A stretch of DNA of 64,000 nucleotides from Roseateles_C aquae (lineage in GTDB: Bacteria; Pseudomonadota; Gammaproteobacteria; Burkholderiales; Burkholderiaceae_C): the NCBI RefSeq assembly GCF_032337115.1, contig NZ_JAVXZY010000004.1, positions 310,001 to 374,000 of the forward strand, written 5' to 3'. The notes under the pieces are model-generated. The model searched no databases. It saw only the letters and a list, made by a program, of their open reading frames with translations, and was not told where the DNA came from. Shown here piece after piece: positions 35,361 through 45,120 of the stretch (the stretch's first letter is position 1; every line of letters begins with the position of its first letter). A program made the translations under genes and the position numbers.

Positions 35361-37262
35361 TCAGATCTCCACCTTGGAGCCCAGCTCGACAATGCGATTG
35401 GTCGGCAGATGGAGGAAGTCGGCCGCGGCGGCCGCATTGCGATGCATGCCGGCAAACAGCTTCTCGCGCCACAGCGCCATGCCGCCATTGCCTATCGTCG
35501 GGATGACGATGTCACGCGACAGGAAATAGCTGGTCTCCATATCGTCCAGGTGCACGCCGCGCGATTCCAGCAGTTTCAGCGCCTCGGGCACATCGGGCTC
35601 GTTCTTGAAGCCGAAATGCAGGCTGACCTGCCAGCAGTCATTGCCCAGCGCCTCAACCTCGATCCGCTTGTCGAAACCGACCCAGGGCTTTTCATGGTGC
35701 TTGACGGTGACAAACAGGTTCTGCTCATGCAGCACCTTGTTGTGCTTCAGGTTGTGCAGCAGCGCGTTCGGTGTAACCCCCTGCTCGGCCGACAGGAACA
35801 CCGCCGTACCCGGCACGCGCAGCGGCGGGCTGATGAAAACCGCCTCCAGGAAGCCGCGCAGGTCGATCGCGTCATGGCGCAACCGGTCACTGAGGATGTG
35901 GCGGCCCTGCTTCCAGGTCAGCATCAGCGTGAACATGCCGATGCCGATCACCAGCGGGAACCAGCCGCCGGCCAGCAGCTTCAGCGCGTTGGAGGCAAAG
36001 AAGGTGATGTCGACCAGGAAGAAGAAACCGGTCGCCGCCAAGCACAGCGGCAAGGGGTACTTCCAGCCGTAACGGATCACGTAGAAGGTCATGATGGTCG
36101 TGATCGTCATGTCCAGCGTCACGGCGATGCCGTAGGCCGCGGCCAGGCGCGACGATGAGCCGAACAACACAACGGCCAGCACGATGAAGACGAACAGCCC
36201 CCAATTGATGAAGGGCACGTAGATCTGACCGGTATCGCGCACCGAGGTGTGCAAGATGCGCATGCGCGGCAACAGGCCCAGCTGCACCGCCTGCTTGGTG
36301 ACCGAGAAGGCCGCCGTGATCAACGCCTGCGAAGCAATCACCGTCGCGGCCGTCGCCAGCACCACCAGGGGCAGAGCCGCCCAGTCCGGCGCCATGTGGA
36401 AGAAGGGGTTCTCGACCGACTCTGGCTCCTTCAGCAGCATTGCGCCTTGGCCGAAGTAGTTGATCACCAGCGCCGGCATCACCATGCCATACCAGGCCAG
36501 GCGGATCGGCCGCGGCCCGAAGTGGCCCAGGTCGGCATAGAGCGCCTCACCACCGGTCACGCACAGCACGACCGCGCCCAGCGAGATGAAGGCGACCTTG
36601 GGCTGGGCCAGCGCAAACTGCAGCGCATACCAGGGGTTGATGGCGTGCAGCACCGTCGGGTTGTCGATCAGGTGCGGCAGGCCCAAGGCGATCAATGCGA
36701 CGAACCAAATCAGCGTCAAGGGACCGAAGAACTTGCCGATGCCGCCCGTACCGAAGCGCTGCACGGCGAACAGCCCGGTCAGCACCACCAGCGTCAGCGG
36801 CACGATCAGCGGCTCCAGCTGCGGCGCGGCCACGCCCAGGCCCTCAACCGCCGACAGCACCGACACCGCCGGCGTGATCACACCATCACCATAGAAGATC
36901 GCCGTGCCGAACATGCCCACGGCCATCAGGGTGCGGCGCAGCTGCGGCCGCTCCTTCACTGCCTGCGTCGCCAGCGCCAGCATCGCGATCAGCCCGCCTT
37001 CGCCGTTGTTGTCGGCACGCAGGATCAAGAGCACATATTTCAGCGAGACGATGATCGTCATCGTCCAGAAGATCAGCGAAAGCACGCCCAGGATGTTGTC
37101 CGGGGTCGCCGCCACGTGCCCGCCGTGAAAGACTTCCTTCAGCGCGTAGAGTGGGCTGGTACCGATGTCGCCATAAACCACACCCAAGGCCGCAAGCGTG
37201 AGGCCCGCCAGGGCAGACGGCGAGCGCGCCGCAGTAGAAGAAACCACAGGATGGCGCAGCAC
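35361..37262 (-). CDS. kup: KUP-type potassium transporter
   Basis: Low-affinity K+/H+ symporter of the KUP/HAK/KT family. The N-terminal half has about 12 membrane helices beginning with GLTLAALGVVYGDIGTSPLYALKEVF, a family signature. A soluble C-terminal domain of about 170 residues follows. 633 residues, standard length. The likely start is a GTG at 37260-37262 with a weak ribosome site. Confidence 0.96.
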   Translation of the reverse strand: MLRHPVVSSTAARSPSALAGLTLAALGVVYGDIGTSPLYALKEVFHGGHVAATPDNILGVLSLIFWTMTIIVSLKYVLLILRADNNGEGGLIAMLALATQAVKERPQLRRTLMAVGMFGTAIFYGDGVITPAVSVLSAVEGLGVAAPQLEPLIVPLTLVVLTGLFAVQRFGTGGIGKFFGPLTLIWFVALIALGLPHLIDNPTVLHAINPWYALQFALAQPKVAFISLGAVVLCVTGGEALYADLGHFGPRPIRLAWYGMVMPALVINYFGQGAMLLKEPESVENPFFHMAPDWAALPLVVLATAATVIASQALITAAFSVTKQAVQLGLLPRMRILHTSVRDTGQIYVPFINWGLFVFIVLAVVLFGSSSRLAAAYGIAVTLDMTITTIMTFYVIRYGWKYPLPLCLAATGFFFLVDITFFASNALKLLAGGWFPLVIGIGMFTLMLTWKQGRHILSDRLRHDAIDLRGFLEAVFISPPLRVPGTAVFLSAEQGVTPNALLHNLKHNKVLHEQNLFVTVKHHEKPWVGFDKRIEVEALGNDCWQVSLHFGFKNEPDVPEALKLLESRGVHLDDMETSYFLSRDIVIPTIGNGGMALWREKLFAGMHRNAAAAADFLHLPTNRIVELGSKVEI

Positions 37263-37339
37263 CGGCTCGGGCGCCGCTCAAGAGTCAAAAGCGCTATTGT
37301 GCGCTCGGCTTGAAGCGCCGCGTCAAGAAGCTCGCGGGC

Positions 37340-39358
37340 CTATGGCGCTGTTGCGCCGCCAAGCGCATCCTCGGGCTTGCGAACCGCCTCGCCCTGACCC
37401 ATGGGGCTCCCACCCAGCAGTCGCCGCACAAATTCGATCGTGCTCTGGAACAGGAAGTCGCGGTTGTCTGACTTGGTGAAACGGTGGCCCTCGTCCTCGG
37501 CGGTCAGGAACCAGACCGGCGTGCCCTGGGCGCGCACCGCCAGCACCATGCGCTCGGCCTCGGCGTAGGGCACGCGCGGGTCATTGCGCCCGTGCACCAC
37601 GAACAGCGGCTTGCGCACTTGCTCGGCATGATTGAGTGGCGATATGCCTTGCAGGAACTCGCGCATCGCCGGGTCTCGCTCGTCGCCGTACTCGGCGCGC
37701 CGGTTGTCGCGCCGGTAGCTCTCCGTGTTTTCCAGGAAGCTCACGAAGTTGGCGATGCCAACGCGGCAGATGCTGCCAGCAATGCGCGCCGACTCCCGCA
37801 CCGCGACAGCCAGAGACATATAGCCGCCATAGCTGCCGCCGGCCACCACCACCCGGGCGGCGTCCATCTCGGCACGACCCGCGATCAGGTCCAGCAGCGC
37901 GCTGACATCGCGTACCGAATCCTCGCGCAAGCGGCCGTTGTCCAGCATCAGAAAACGTTTACCGAAGCCGTCCGAGCCGCGCACATTGGGCTGGATCACA
38001 TGCATGCCCAGCACTTCCACCAGATAGCGCAGGGTGCCGGAGACATAGCTCGGGCGCGCCTGTGCGGCCGGGCCGCCGTGAATGCTGATGTAGACCGGGC
38101 GCGGCCCTTTGAAGCGGGCCGGCGGCGCCAGGTGCAGGCCGCTGATCTCCAGGCCATCAAAGCTCTTCCAGCGCAGGGTCCGGTACTCCAGCTCCGAGGC
38201 CGCGCCCGCCTCGCCGGACCAGGGGGTCAGGACTTGCTGATCATGGGCATAGACCCAGATGCGCCCCGGGTGCTGAGCGCTGACATGGTCGAAGGCCAGC
38301 AGGGGCAGGCGCGGATGCCAGCGCGGATTGCGCAGCACACCGGCCGGCAGCGGCAGGGCCGCCGGCAGCACGCTGCGCTGGACCGGGTCGTACCAGCGCA
38401 GCGTCGACAGGCCCTGCTCGTTGTACACCAAGGCCATCGGCAGGCCAGAGCCGGCCGGCGCGAGCGCGAACGCTTCCAGATCGGCCGCGATGTCACTGAG
38501 CCACTGCTGGTGCAGGCCGCTGTCCAGCCCCACGGTGCTGAGGTGCCGGAACTCACCGCGCACGGCCTGGCGGCGCCACAGCAGCTCCTCACCGTCCCCG
38601 TCCCCGTCCCTGCCCTCGCCCGCAGACTTCACGCTCGCCAGCGCTTGCAGCGGCCCGCCAGCGGCAGGCACCCGCATCAGTCGCGAGCTGCCGTTCTGGA
38701 CCTGCGTCAGCACGATCGCCCCGCGCGGCGTGACGCGCAGGCCGACAAAGCGTCCGCCCTTGAGCTCAGCGAGCACGCGGCGCTTTGCCGGCGCCAGCGG
38801 GTCGACCCAGACCAGCTGGCTGTGCGCCTGGCGCTCGCCCTCAGCAGCAGCGTCGTGACGGTCCAGTTGCTCCCACAGGTAAACCAGCCCGCGCGCCTTG
38901 GGCAGAAACTGATACTCACTGACCCGCCCAGTGGCCCCGGTGATGCGCTGCGCCGCAGCACCGGCTTGCCAGCGGTAGAGCTGCCAGGCCTCGTTGCCGC
39001 CCTGGTCCCGGCTGAACACCAGGTACTCGCCCTGCTCAGGTTCCCAGCGCGCCGACTCCACGCCATCGCGGCCCTCGGTCAGCCGCTCCGGCTTGGCCCC
39101 CGCTGCGCCGAGGCGATGCAACTGGGGGCTGCCGCCGGCGCGCATCAGTACCAGCATCTCCGCGCGCTGAGGGTGCCAGTCCTGGAAGCCTAGCGCCGCC
39201 GGTTCCTGCGCTTGCCGATGGACCACGCCCTCGAAGACGGGAATGCCATCGGCCAGCAGTTGCGCGCCCGGCCGCACCGCAGCGGCGTGAACAAGGGCTG
39301 AAATGCCCCACAGCGCAAGGACGAGGCGCCAGCGCCGGGGCAGAAAGGTCACGCTCAT
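37340..39358 (-). CDS. S9 family prolyl-oligopeptidase-like serine peptidase
   Basis: Secreted or periplasmic oligopeptidase of 672 residues. A signal peptide (WRLVLALWGISALVHAAA) is followed by a beta-propeller (residues about 50-400) and a C-terminal alpha/beta-hydrolase domain. The catalytic Ser509 is in GGSYGGY, the Asp in RNDPRVP and the His in DEGHRF. Its ATG lies 2 bp after the TonB receptor stop, so the two are translationally coupled. Together they suggest peptide uptake and degradation. Confidence 0.94.
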   Translation of the reverse strand: MSVTFLPRRWRLVLALWGISALVHAAAVRPGAQLLADGIPVFEGVVHRQAQEPAALGFQDWHPQRAEMLVLMRAGGSPQLHRLGAAGAKPERLTEGRDGVESARWEPEQGEYLVFSRDQGGNEAWQLYRWQAGAAAQRITGATGRVSEYQFLPKARGLVYLWEQLDRHDAAAEGERQAHSQLVWVDPLAPAKRRVLAELKGGRFVGLRVTPRGAIVLTQVQNGSSRLMRVPAAGGPLQALASVKSAGEGRDGDGDGEELLWRRQAVRGEFRHLSTVGLDSGLHQQWLSDIAADLEAFALAPAGSGLPMALVYNEQGLSTLRWYDPVQRSVLPAALPLPAGVLRNPRWHPRLPLLAFDHVSAQHPGRIWVYAHDQQVLTPWSGEAGAASELEYRTLRWKSFDGLEISGLHLAPPARFKGPRPVYISIHGGPAAQARPSYVSGTLRYLVEVLGMHVIQPNVRGSDGFGKRFLMLDNGRLREDSVRDVSALLDLIAGRAEMDAARVVVAGGSYGGYMSLAVAVRESARIAGSICRVGIANFVSFLENTESYRRDNRRAEYGDERDPAMREFLQGISPLNHAEQVRKPLFVVHGRNDPRVPYAEAERMVLAVRAQGTPVWFLTAEDEGHRFTKSDNRDFLFQSTIEFVRRLLGGSPMGQGEAVRKPEDALGGATAP

Positions 39359-39360
39359 GC

Positions 39361-42099
39361 TCAGAACTCGTAGCTGGTGCTCACGGAAAGGTAGCGGCCG
39401 TAGGGGTTGGCATAGGTGCTGTCAAACCCTGTATCGGGTTCGCTGGGATCGAAGGGCGGCTTCGCGCCGAACACGTTGCGCAGGCTGGCATTGAGCTTGA
39501 TGTTCTTAAAGCCCTTGTAGCTTAGCGAGGCATCGACGGTCTTCCAGGCTGCCATGACACAGAGATCCTCTCGCGCGGCGGCCTTGAGCTCGGCCTGGCA
39601 GCTGCCGGTCACGCTGTGGCTGCGAAAACGCCCTGCGTAGTGGCCGGTGAGTCCGGCCGCCCATGGCCCCCGGCTCCAGTCCAGGCTCAGCCTGCTCTTG
39701 ACGCGCGAGTTGCCGTAAAAGCCCAGGGTCTCCAGCAGCGGCTGGCCCTCTTCGGCCTGCTGCTTGCGTGTCAGTACCCGCGTGCCGGCAAAGCGTAGCT
39801 TCAGCAGATGGCCATCGCCGATTTGCCAGCGCTGGCTGAGCTCGAAGTCCAGGCCACCTGTGCGCGTCAGGGCGAGGTTACGGAACTTGCGCAACACCTG
39901 GCCGATCGGCCCGAGCACGCCCGGGGTGCCACTGGGCAGGCGGATCACGGCCCCGGGGAACTCGTCCTCGCGGTCGATCACCTGCTGGGCTGTCAGACGG
40001 TCCACCTCGCCCTTGCGTTCGAAGTACCAGGCATCCAGCACCAACTCGGTGTCGCGCCAGGGCTCAAACAACAGACCCATGGTGTAAGAGCTGGACTTCT
40101 CGGCCGTCAGCGCCGGGTTTGACTGGTTGACGCTGGAGATGCGGCGGGCGCAGTTGTCGTTGCCGGTGGTGCTGACCGGGCAGAGCTTCTTGTCCTGCAC
40201 GGTCGAGAAGGCGAACACGGCAGAGTCTGAGATCTGCGAGAGTGAGGGGGCGCGGAAACCGGTGGCATAGGTGCCGCGCAGCGCCATGCCCGATGCCAGC
40301 TTGTATTTGGCGCCAAGCTTGCTCGTGAGCGCCGAGCCGAAATCGGAATAGTGCTCGCCGCGCAGTGCCAGCTGCGTCTCCAAGCCTTGCAGCAGCGGGG
40401 CCTGCAGTTCGGCGTAGGCGGCTGCGATCTTGCGCGAGCCACTGGCCTGGCCAATACCACGGCCAATGATGTCGCCCTTGCTCATCAGCGGATCCGCCAC
40501 CACCGAGAAGGTCTCGTGGCGCAGTTCGCCCCCCAGGCCCAGCATCAGGGCGCCGCCGGCCAGTTTGCCGAGTTCACGCGAACCGCGCGCATCCAGCGAG
40601 CTGGTCTTGGCCTCGCCCTGATCCTCGGTGCTGCGCGCGATGCCGGCGATCGCCTCAGCGCTGTTGCTGCCACCAAAACGGTAACTGCCAGTTTGCAGCG
40701 CCGTGTTCAGGCCCGAAAGACTCAGCCGGCCGCTGCCGAAGCGCGTGTTCTTCTGGATGTGGTGCAGCAGCCCGGCATCGATATCCCAGGCACCGACGGT
40801 GGTCGAGGCGCTCAGGACCAGGCGCAGATTGTCAGCCTGGGTGCGGCTGCCTGCGGCAATGTCGGCGAACCGGTAACGCAAACCCAACACGGTGGGCTTG
40901 GTGAAGGTATAGGTGCTGCTGTTGACCTTCATCACGACCGGATTGCCGGCAGTGGCCAGGCGGGTCGGGTTGTCCGGGTGATTGGCGGGCAGCGCCAGGC
41001 CGTTGAACAGCATCGGCTTGCCCTGGGCATCGCCCCATTGAGTGAGCTGTTCAGTGCGTGAGGCGGGCGCTTCCGCATAGGCGTTCTCGACGCGCGAAGC
41101 GAGCACTTCGGCGGACACCGTGGTGTCGGTGCCCAGTTGCCAGCTGCCGCGCATGAAGCCGGCACTGCGCTTCTGGTCGCCGGTGTACTGGATGCCTGCG
41201 GCGTCCGGGTTGTACTTGCACTGCAGGGCTGCATTGGTGGCCGAGGTGGGCAGCTGGTTCTCGGCCGCGCAATTGGGCATCATGGCGCGGAAGCTGCCGG
41301 CCAAGCCATTGGTGTAGGTGTAGAGATTGCCCGGGTAGGCACTGGTGCTGTCAGCGCTCAGGCGACCGAACATGGGTCCGAACAGCTCCTGCCTGACCAG
41401 ATCGGGGTTCTCCGCAATCATCACGCCGTCACGGCGATAGAGATCGATGCCGGCGAAGAAGTTGTAGCCCTGCGTGCTCAGGTCCCCAAGGCCGAACATA
41501 CCGCTGACGGTGTGCGTCTTGAACAGACCATCGCTGACACGTTGCTGGGCATTGAGCGCAAGCAGCCGGCCTTGGTAGTCCTTGCGCAGGATGATGTTCA
41601 CCACCCCGGCCATGGCATCCGACCCGTACAGCGAGCTGGCACCGTCCTTCAAGATTTCGATGCGCTCAATCGCCGAGACCGGGATGGCGTTGATGTTGAA
41701 CACCGTGGACTGACCGGTATTGGGGTCCACCACTGCCGCTGGCGCCAGACGTCGACCATTCACCAGCGTGAGCGTCGCCGCTGAGCCCATGCCGCGCAGC
41801 GACACCGAAGCCGTGCCGGCAGCGAAGCCGTTGCCAGTGTCCATGTCGTTGAGACTGCCGGCGCCTGCGGCGGAATCCATGCGCAGCAGCTCGTCGATCG
41901 AGGTGGCGCCGCTGCGTTCAATCTCCTCCCGACGAATCACGCTCACAGGCGCTGGTGTCTCGGCATCGGTGCGCTTGATCATGGAACCTGTGATCACCAC
42001 GCGCTCCATGCGCGCCGGGTCGGCGGTTTGGGCCTGCGCGATGGGCAGGGCAGTCATGGCTACTACCGCAAGGGCGAGTGGGTTGAGACGGTGCTGCAT
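39361..42099 (-). CDS. TonB-dependent receptor
   Basis: Outer-membrane active transporter of 912 residues. After a signal peptide (LALAVVAMTALPIAQAQ) comes a plug domain (SVIRREEIERSGATSIDELL... LKDGASSLYGSDAMAGVVNIIL) and a C-terminal beta-barrel ending in YLSVSTSYEF with a terminal Phe. This is the oligopeptide/OmpC-like (RagA-distant) type common in peptide and carbohydrate scavengers; no STN signalling domain is seen. The ATG at 42097-42099 has GAGGAGAAC upstream. Confidence 0.95.
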   Translation of the reverse strand: MQHRLNPLALAVVAMTALPIAQAQTADPARMERVVITGSMIKRTDAETPAPVSVIRREEIERSGATSIDELLRMDSAAGAGSLNDMDTGNGFAAGTASVSLRGMGSAATLTLVNGRRLAPAAVVDPNTGQSTVFNINAIPVSAIERIEILKDGASSLYGSDAMAGVVNIILRKDYQGRLLALNAQQRVSDGLFKTHTVSGMFGLGDLSTQGYNFFAGIDLYRRDGVMIAENPDLVRQELFGPMFGRLSADSTSAYPGNLYTYTNGLAGSFRAMMPNCAAENQLPTSATNAALQCKYNPDAAGIQYTGDQKRSAGFMRGSWQLGTDTTVSAEVLASRVENAYAEAPASRTEQLTQWGDAQGKPMLFNGLALPANHPDNPTRLATAGNPVVMKVNSSTYTFTKPTVLGLRYRFADIAAGSRTQADNLRLVLSASTTVGAWDIDAGLLHHIQKNTRFGSGRLSLSGLNTALQTGSYRFGGSNSAEAIAGIARSTEDQGEAKTSSLDARGSRELGKLAGGALMLGLGGELRHETFSVVADPLMSKGDIIGRGIGQASGSRKIAAAYAELQAPLLQGLETQLALRGEHYSDFGSALTSKLGAKYKLASGMALRGTYATGFRAPSLSQISDSAVFAFSTVQDKKLCPVSTTGNDNCARRISSVNQSNPALTAEKSSSYTMGLLFEPWRDTELVLDAWYFERKGEVDRLTAQQVIDREDEFPGAVIRLPSGTPGVLGPIGQVLRKFRNLALTRTGGLDFELSQRWQIGDGHLLKLRFAGTRVLTRKQQAEEGQPLLETLGFYGNSRVKSRLSLDWSRGPWAAGLTGHYAGRFRSHSVTGSCQAELKAAAREDLCVMAAWKTVDASLSYKGFKNIKLNASLRNVFGAKPPFDPSEPDTGFDSTYANPYGRYLSVSTSYEF

Positions 42100-42268
42100 C
42101 AGTTCTCCTCTTATGTCATGAGTTGTTCGCCCCGCACCGTACGTGCACACCACTAGCGCACCATGAGATCTTGTTTGCTAAAGTTTTTCGATGGTTATGA
42201 CACCCCCTTGCGCCAGCATTGCTGAGCCCCCTCTTGCGGTCTCGCCCGAGCAGGCCGAGAGCTTTGTG

Positions 42269-43189
42269 ATGCGCCGCATGAGCCTGCGTCACCTGCGCGT
42301 GCTGCTGGCGCTCTCAGAGGCAGGCAGCCTCAGCGCAGCCGCAGACGTGCTGCATGTGACGCAGCCGGCCGTGAGCAAAACGCTGGCCGAAATCGAGCAG
42401 GGCCTGGGACAAACCCTGTTTGCACGGCGTGGCCGCAGCTTGCGCGCTACAGCACTGGGTCGCCGACTTGTCCTGCTCGCCAGAAAGCTCGAGGCCGGAC
42501 TGGCTCGCGGTGGCGAAGACGTGGCGTCAATGGTGCGCGGTGCCTCGGGCGAATTGCTGATCGGCAGCACCAACGTGGCGCTGGCCCAGGTACTGCCGGA
42601 CGCCATGGCCGCCATGAAGGCGGAATACCCCTGCGTGACGCTGAGCGTGCGCACCCACGCCCTGAGCGAGTTGTTCGCCGAACTGCGCAGTGGCCGACTC
42701 GACATGGTCATTGCACGCGTACCGCCAGACGAACTGCCCACCGACCTGGAAAGCCTGTGCCTGATCGAGCAGCCAGAGGTACTGGTGATCAGCGCCCAGC
42801 ATCCCTTGGCCAAGGTCCGTGGACGGGTGAGCTGGGAGACGCTCAGCGAGCAGGCTTGGATCTGGCATCTGCCCCATACGCGTTCACGCGCCCTTCAGGA
42901 CAGGCGCTGGCAGCAGATGGGTCTGCCCCTGCCACGCAATGTGATCGAGACCGGCGACCTGATCCTGACGCTGAACCTGCTCAGACGCATGCCCTGCGTC
43001 ACCATCATGCCCATGCACGTGGCGCGCGTCGCGGCGCAATTCGGCGTGGCGGTGATCCTGCCGCTAGAGGCCAGCCTGGGCCTGGCGGACCTGACCCTGT
43101 GGCACTTGCGCGAACCCCAGGGCGAGCTGGTCGAGCGATTCAAGCAACTGCTGCACCTGGCGGCACAGCAGGCCGCGCATCAGGCGTAG
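42269..43189 (+). CDS. LysR family transcriptional regulator
   Basis: LysR regulator divergent from the TonB-receptor/peptidase operon, its likely target. The HTH (LRVLLALSEAGSLSAAADVLHVTQPAVSKTLAEIEQGLGQTLF) is followed by the co-inducer domain. I start at the ATG 42269-42271 with GAGAG upstream (306 residues, typical LysR length); ATGs at 42191 and 42197 are possible but have no ribosome site. Its 3' end overlaps the convergent gshA by 10 bp. Confidence 0.9.
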   Translation: MRRMSLRHLRVLLALSEAGSLSAAADVLHVTQPAVSKTLAEIEQGLGQTLFARRGRSLRATALGRRLVLLARKLEAGLARGGEDVASMVRGASGELLIGSTNVALAQVLPDAMAAMKAEYPCVTLSVRTHALSELFAELRSGRLDMVIARVPPDELPTDLESLCLIEQPEVLVISAQHPLAKVRGRVSWETLSEQAWIWHLPHTRSRALQDRRWQQMGLPLPRNVIETGDLILTLNLLRRMPCVTIMPMHVARVAAQFGVAVILPLEASLGLADLTLWHLREPQGELVERFKQLLHLAAQQAAHQA

Positions 43190-44475
43190 ACCTCGGCTTC
43201 CGGATCGGTCACTTCCAGCTCGTAGCTGGCCGCCAGCATGCCCAGCCGGGCGATCACGCCGTACATATAGAAGCGATTGGGCGCGCTGGCCCCGGGCTTT
43301 TCACCCAGCCGCGGCAGCTGCGAGCTTTGCGCAAAGGCCAGCGGCACATAGCTGGCGCCCGGCGCGTTCAGGCTTTCATCGGCGGCGCGATCGGCGTGGA
43401 CGCGGTAGAAGCCGCCAACGACATAGCGGTCCATCATGTAGACCACCGGCTCGGCCACCGCGGCATTGACACGTTCATTCGTCGGCACGCCTTCCTGCAC
43501 GATCAGCTCGAAGGCGCCCGCCCCCTCGCCGCAGTGACGCAGGCGTTCGCGCACCCGAGCGCCCAGATCCTCGACGTCCTTGGCATCGCGCACCGTCAGG
43601 ATGCCGGCGCCGCAGTTGCCTGCATCCGGCTTGATGACGGCAAAGGCCTTCTCGTTGATGCCGTATTCCTTGTACTTGCGCCGCGTCTTGGACAGCACCA
43701 GCTCCACCTGGGTCTGCAAGGCCTCGATGCCCTGCGGCGAGGCCAGGTCATTGCCCGACACACCCACCGACAGCGGATTGATCAGCCAGTGGTCCATGCC
43801 CAGCAGCTTGGCAAATTTCTTGGCCACTTCCTCGTAGGCACGGAAGTGCGCGGTCTTGCGCCGCAGGCCCCAGCCGGCGTGCAGCGGCGGCAGCAGGTAT
43901 TGCTCATGCAGATGCTCCAGCAGGCGGGGCACGCCGGCCGTCAGGTCGTCGTTGAGCAGGATGGTGCAGGGGTCGAAGTCCTTCAGTCCCAGGCGGCCGC
44001 GTTTGCGCAACAGCGGCTCCAGCGTCAAAGCACTGCCATCGGGCAGTGGCAGTGCGGTCGGCTCGGTGATGCTCTCGTCCAGGCTGCCCAGGCGCACATT
44101 GAGGCCGGCCTGGGTGAAGATGCGCACCAGCGTGGCCAGATTGGTCTGGTAGAAGCTGTTGTTGCGCTGCCGCTCGGGAATCAGCAGCAGGTTCTTGGCC
44201 TCCGGGCAGATCTTCTCGATCGCCGCCATCGCCGCCTGCACGGCCAACGGCAGCATCTCGGGGTTCAGGTTGTTGAAACCGGCCGGGAACAGATTGGTGT
44301 CCACCGGTGCCAGCTTGAAACCGGCATTGCGCACGTCCACCGAGCTGTAGAACGGCGGCGTGTGCTCCATCCATTCCAGCCGGAACCAGCGCTCGATCGC
44401 CGGCATCGACTCCAGGATGCGTTGCTCGAGCTCGTTGATCGGGCCGGTCAGGGCGGTGATGAGATGTGGAACCAT
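43180..44475 (-). CDS. gshA: Glutamate-cysteine ligase (proteobacterial/Thiobacillus-type)
   Basis: First enzyme of glutathione synthesis. The 431-residue product matches the glutamate-cysteine ligase family first described in Thiobacillus/Acidithiobacillus (TIGR02049 type), distinct from E. coli GshA. Visible segments are NNLNPEMLPLAVQAAM, LLIPERQRNNSFYQTNL, FAVIKPDAGNCGAGILTV and VVGGFYRVHADR. It supplies gamma-glutamylcysteine to GshB. Confidence 0.93.
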   Translation of the reverse strand: MVPHLITALTGPINELEQRILESMPAIERWFRLEWMEHTPPFYSSVDVRNAGFKLAPVDTNLFPAGFNNLNPEMLPLAVQAAMAAIEKICPEAKNLLLIPERQRNNSFYQTNLATLVRIFTQAGLNVRLGSLDESITEPTALPLPDGSALTLEPLLRKRGRLGLKDFDPCTILLNDDLTAGVPRLLEHLHEQYLLPPLHAGWGLRRKTAHFRAYEEVAKKFAKLLGMDHWLINPLSVGVSGNDLASPQGIEALQTQVELVLSKTRRKYKEYGINEKAFAVIKPDAGNCGAGILTVRDAKDVEDLGARVRERLRHCGEGAGAFELIVQEGVPTNERVNAAVAEPVVYMMDRYVVGGFYRVHADRAADESLNAPGASYVPLAFAQSSQLPRLGEKPGASAPNRFYMYGVIARLGMLAASYELEVTDPEAEVYA

Positions 44476-44637
44476 GGTGAGGCGGCCTGAGCGCTGTAGG
44501 TGCGGGTGATTCTAGGAGGCAGATCAGGTGGGGCCTGTGCAATGCTTCTCAAGAGCGCCCCCGCGCTGCCGGTGTTCGGGCTTTCAAACGCCGGGCAGAG
44601 GGCTATGCTCGCGGTGTCGCCACTTTCCAGCTGCGTG

Positions 44638-45027
44638 ATGAAGTCCAAGATCCTGATCGTCGAAGACCAGGCCGATATTCGGCGCTTGATTCGCTGGTCG
44701 CTGGAGGACTCCGACAGCCTTATCCACGAGGCCGCCAACGGCACGCTGGCGCTGCAGATCGCCAAGGTGATGAAGCCCGATCTGATGCTGCTGGACGTGA
44801 TGATGCCCGGAGGCATCGACGGCCTGGAGGTCTGCAAAGAGGTCAAGAAAGACCCCGAGCTGGCCCACACCATCGTCATCATGCTGACCGCCAAGGCCAG
44901 TTCCAAAGACCATGAAATGGCCCGCGAGGTCGGTGCCGACGCCTTCCTGCCCAAGCCCTTCAGCCCGGCGCGACTGCTGGAATTGATCGAAGCGCTGTTG
45001 AAGCAGCGCGGCCGGCCCGCCGCCTGA
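44638..45027 (+). CDS. Single-domain response regulator
   Basis: 129-residue CheY-like receiver with no output domain. Asp9/Asp10-type acidic pocket (ILIVEDQAD), phospho-acceptor Asp53 in LLDVMMPGG, the Thr in IMLTAK and the Lys in FLPKPF are all intact. No kinase adjacent. The ATG at 44638-44640 is used; an upstream in-frame ATG would add about 12 residues. A terminator follows at 45053-45084. Confidence 0.92.
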   Translation: MKSKILIVEDQADIRRLIRWSLEDSDSLIHEAANGTLALQIAKVMKPDLMLLDVMMPGGIDGLEVCKEVKKDPELAHTIVIMLTAKASSKDHEMAREVGADAFLPKPFSPARLLELIEALLKQRGRPAA

Positions 45028-45052
45028 TCCTTAGCCGGAGCCGCAAAAGAAC

Positions 45053-45084
45053 AAAGCCGCCAGGCGCGAGGCCGTGGCGGCTTT
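45053..45084. terminator. Bidirectional intrinsic terminator
   Basis: AAAGCCGCCA and TGGCGGCTTT form a perfect 10-bp stem with a 12-base loop, flanked by T/A-rich ends on both strands (TTTGTCTTA on plus). It serves the response regulator gene on plus and the amtB transcript on minus, between their stops. Confidence 0.85.
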
Positions 45085-45120
45085 GTCTTATCAGCCGGGC
45101 CTGAGCCCGGCCTCCAGCGC

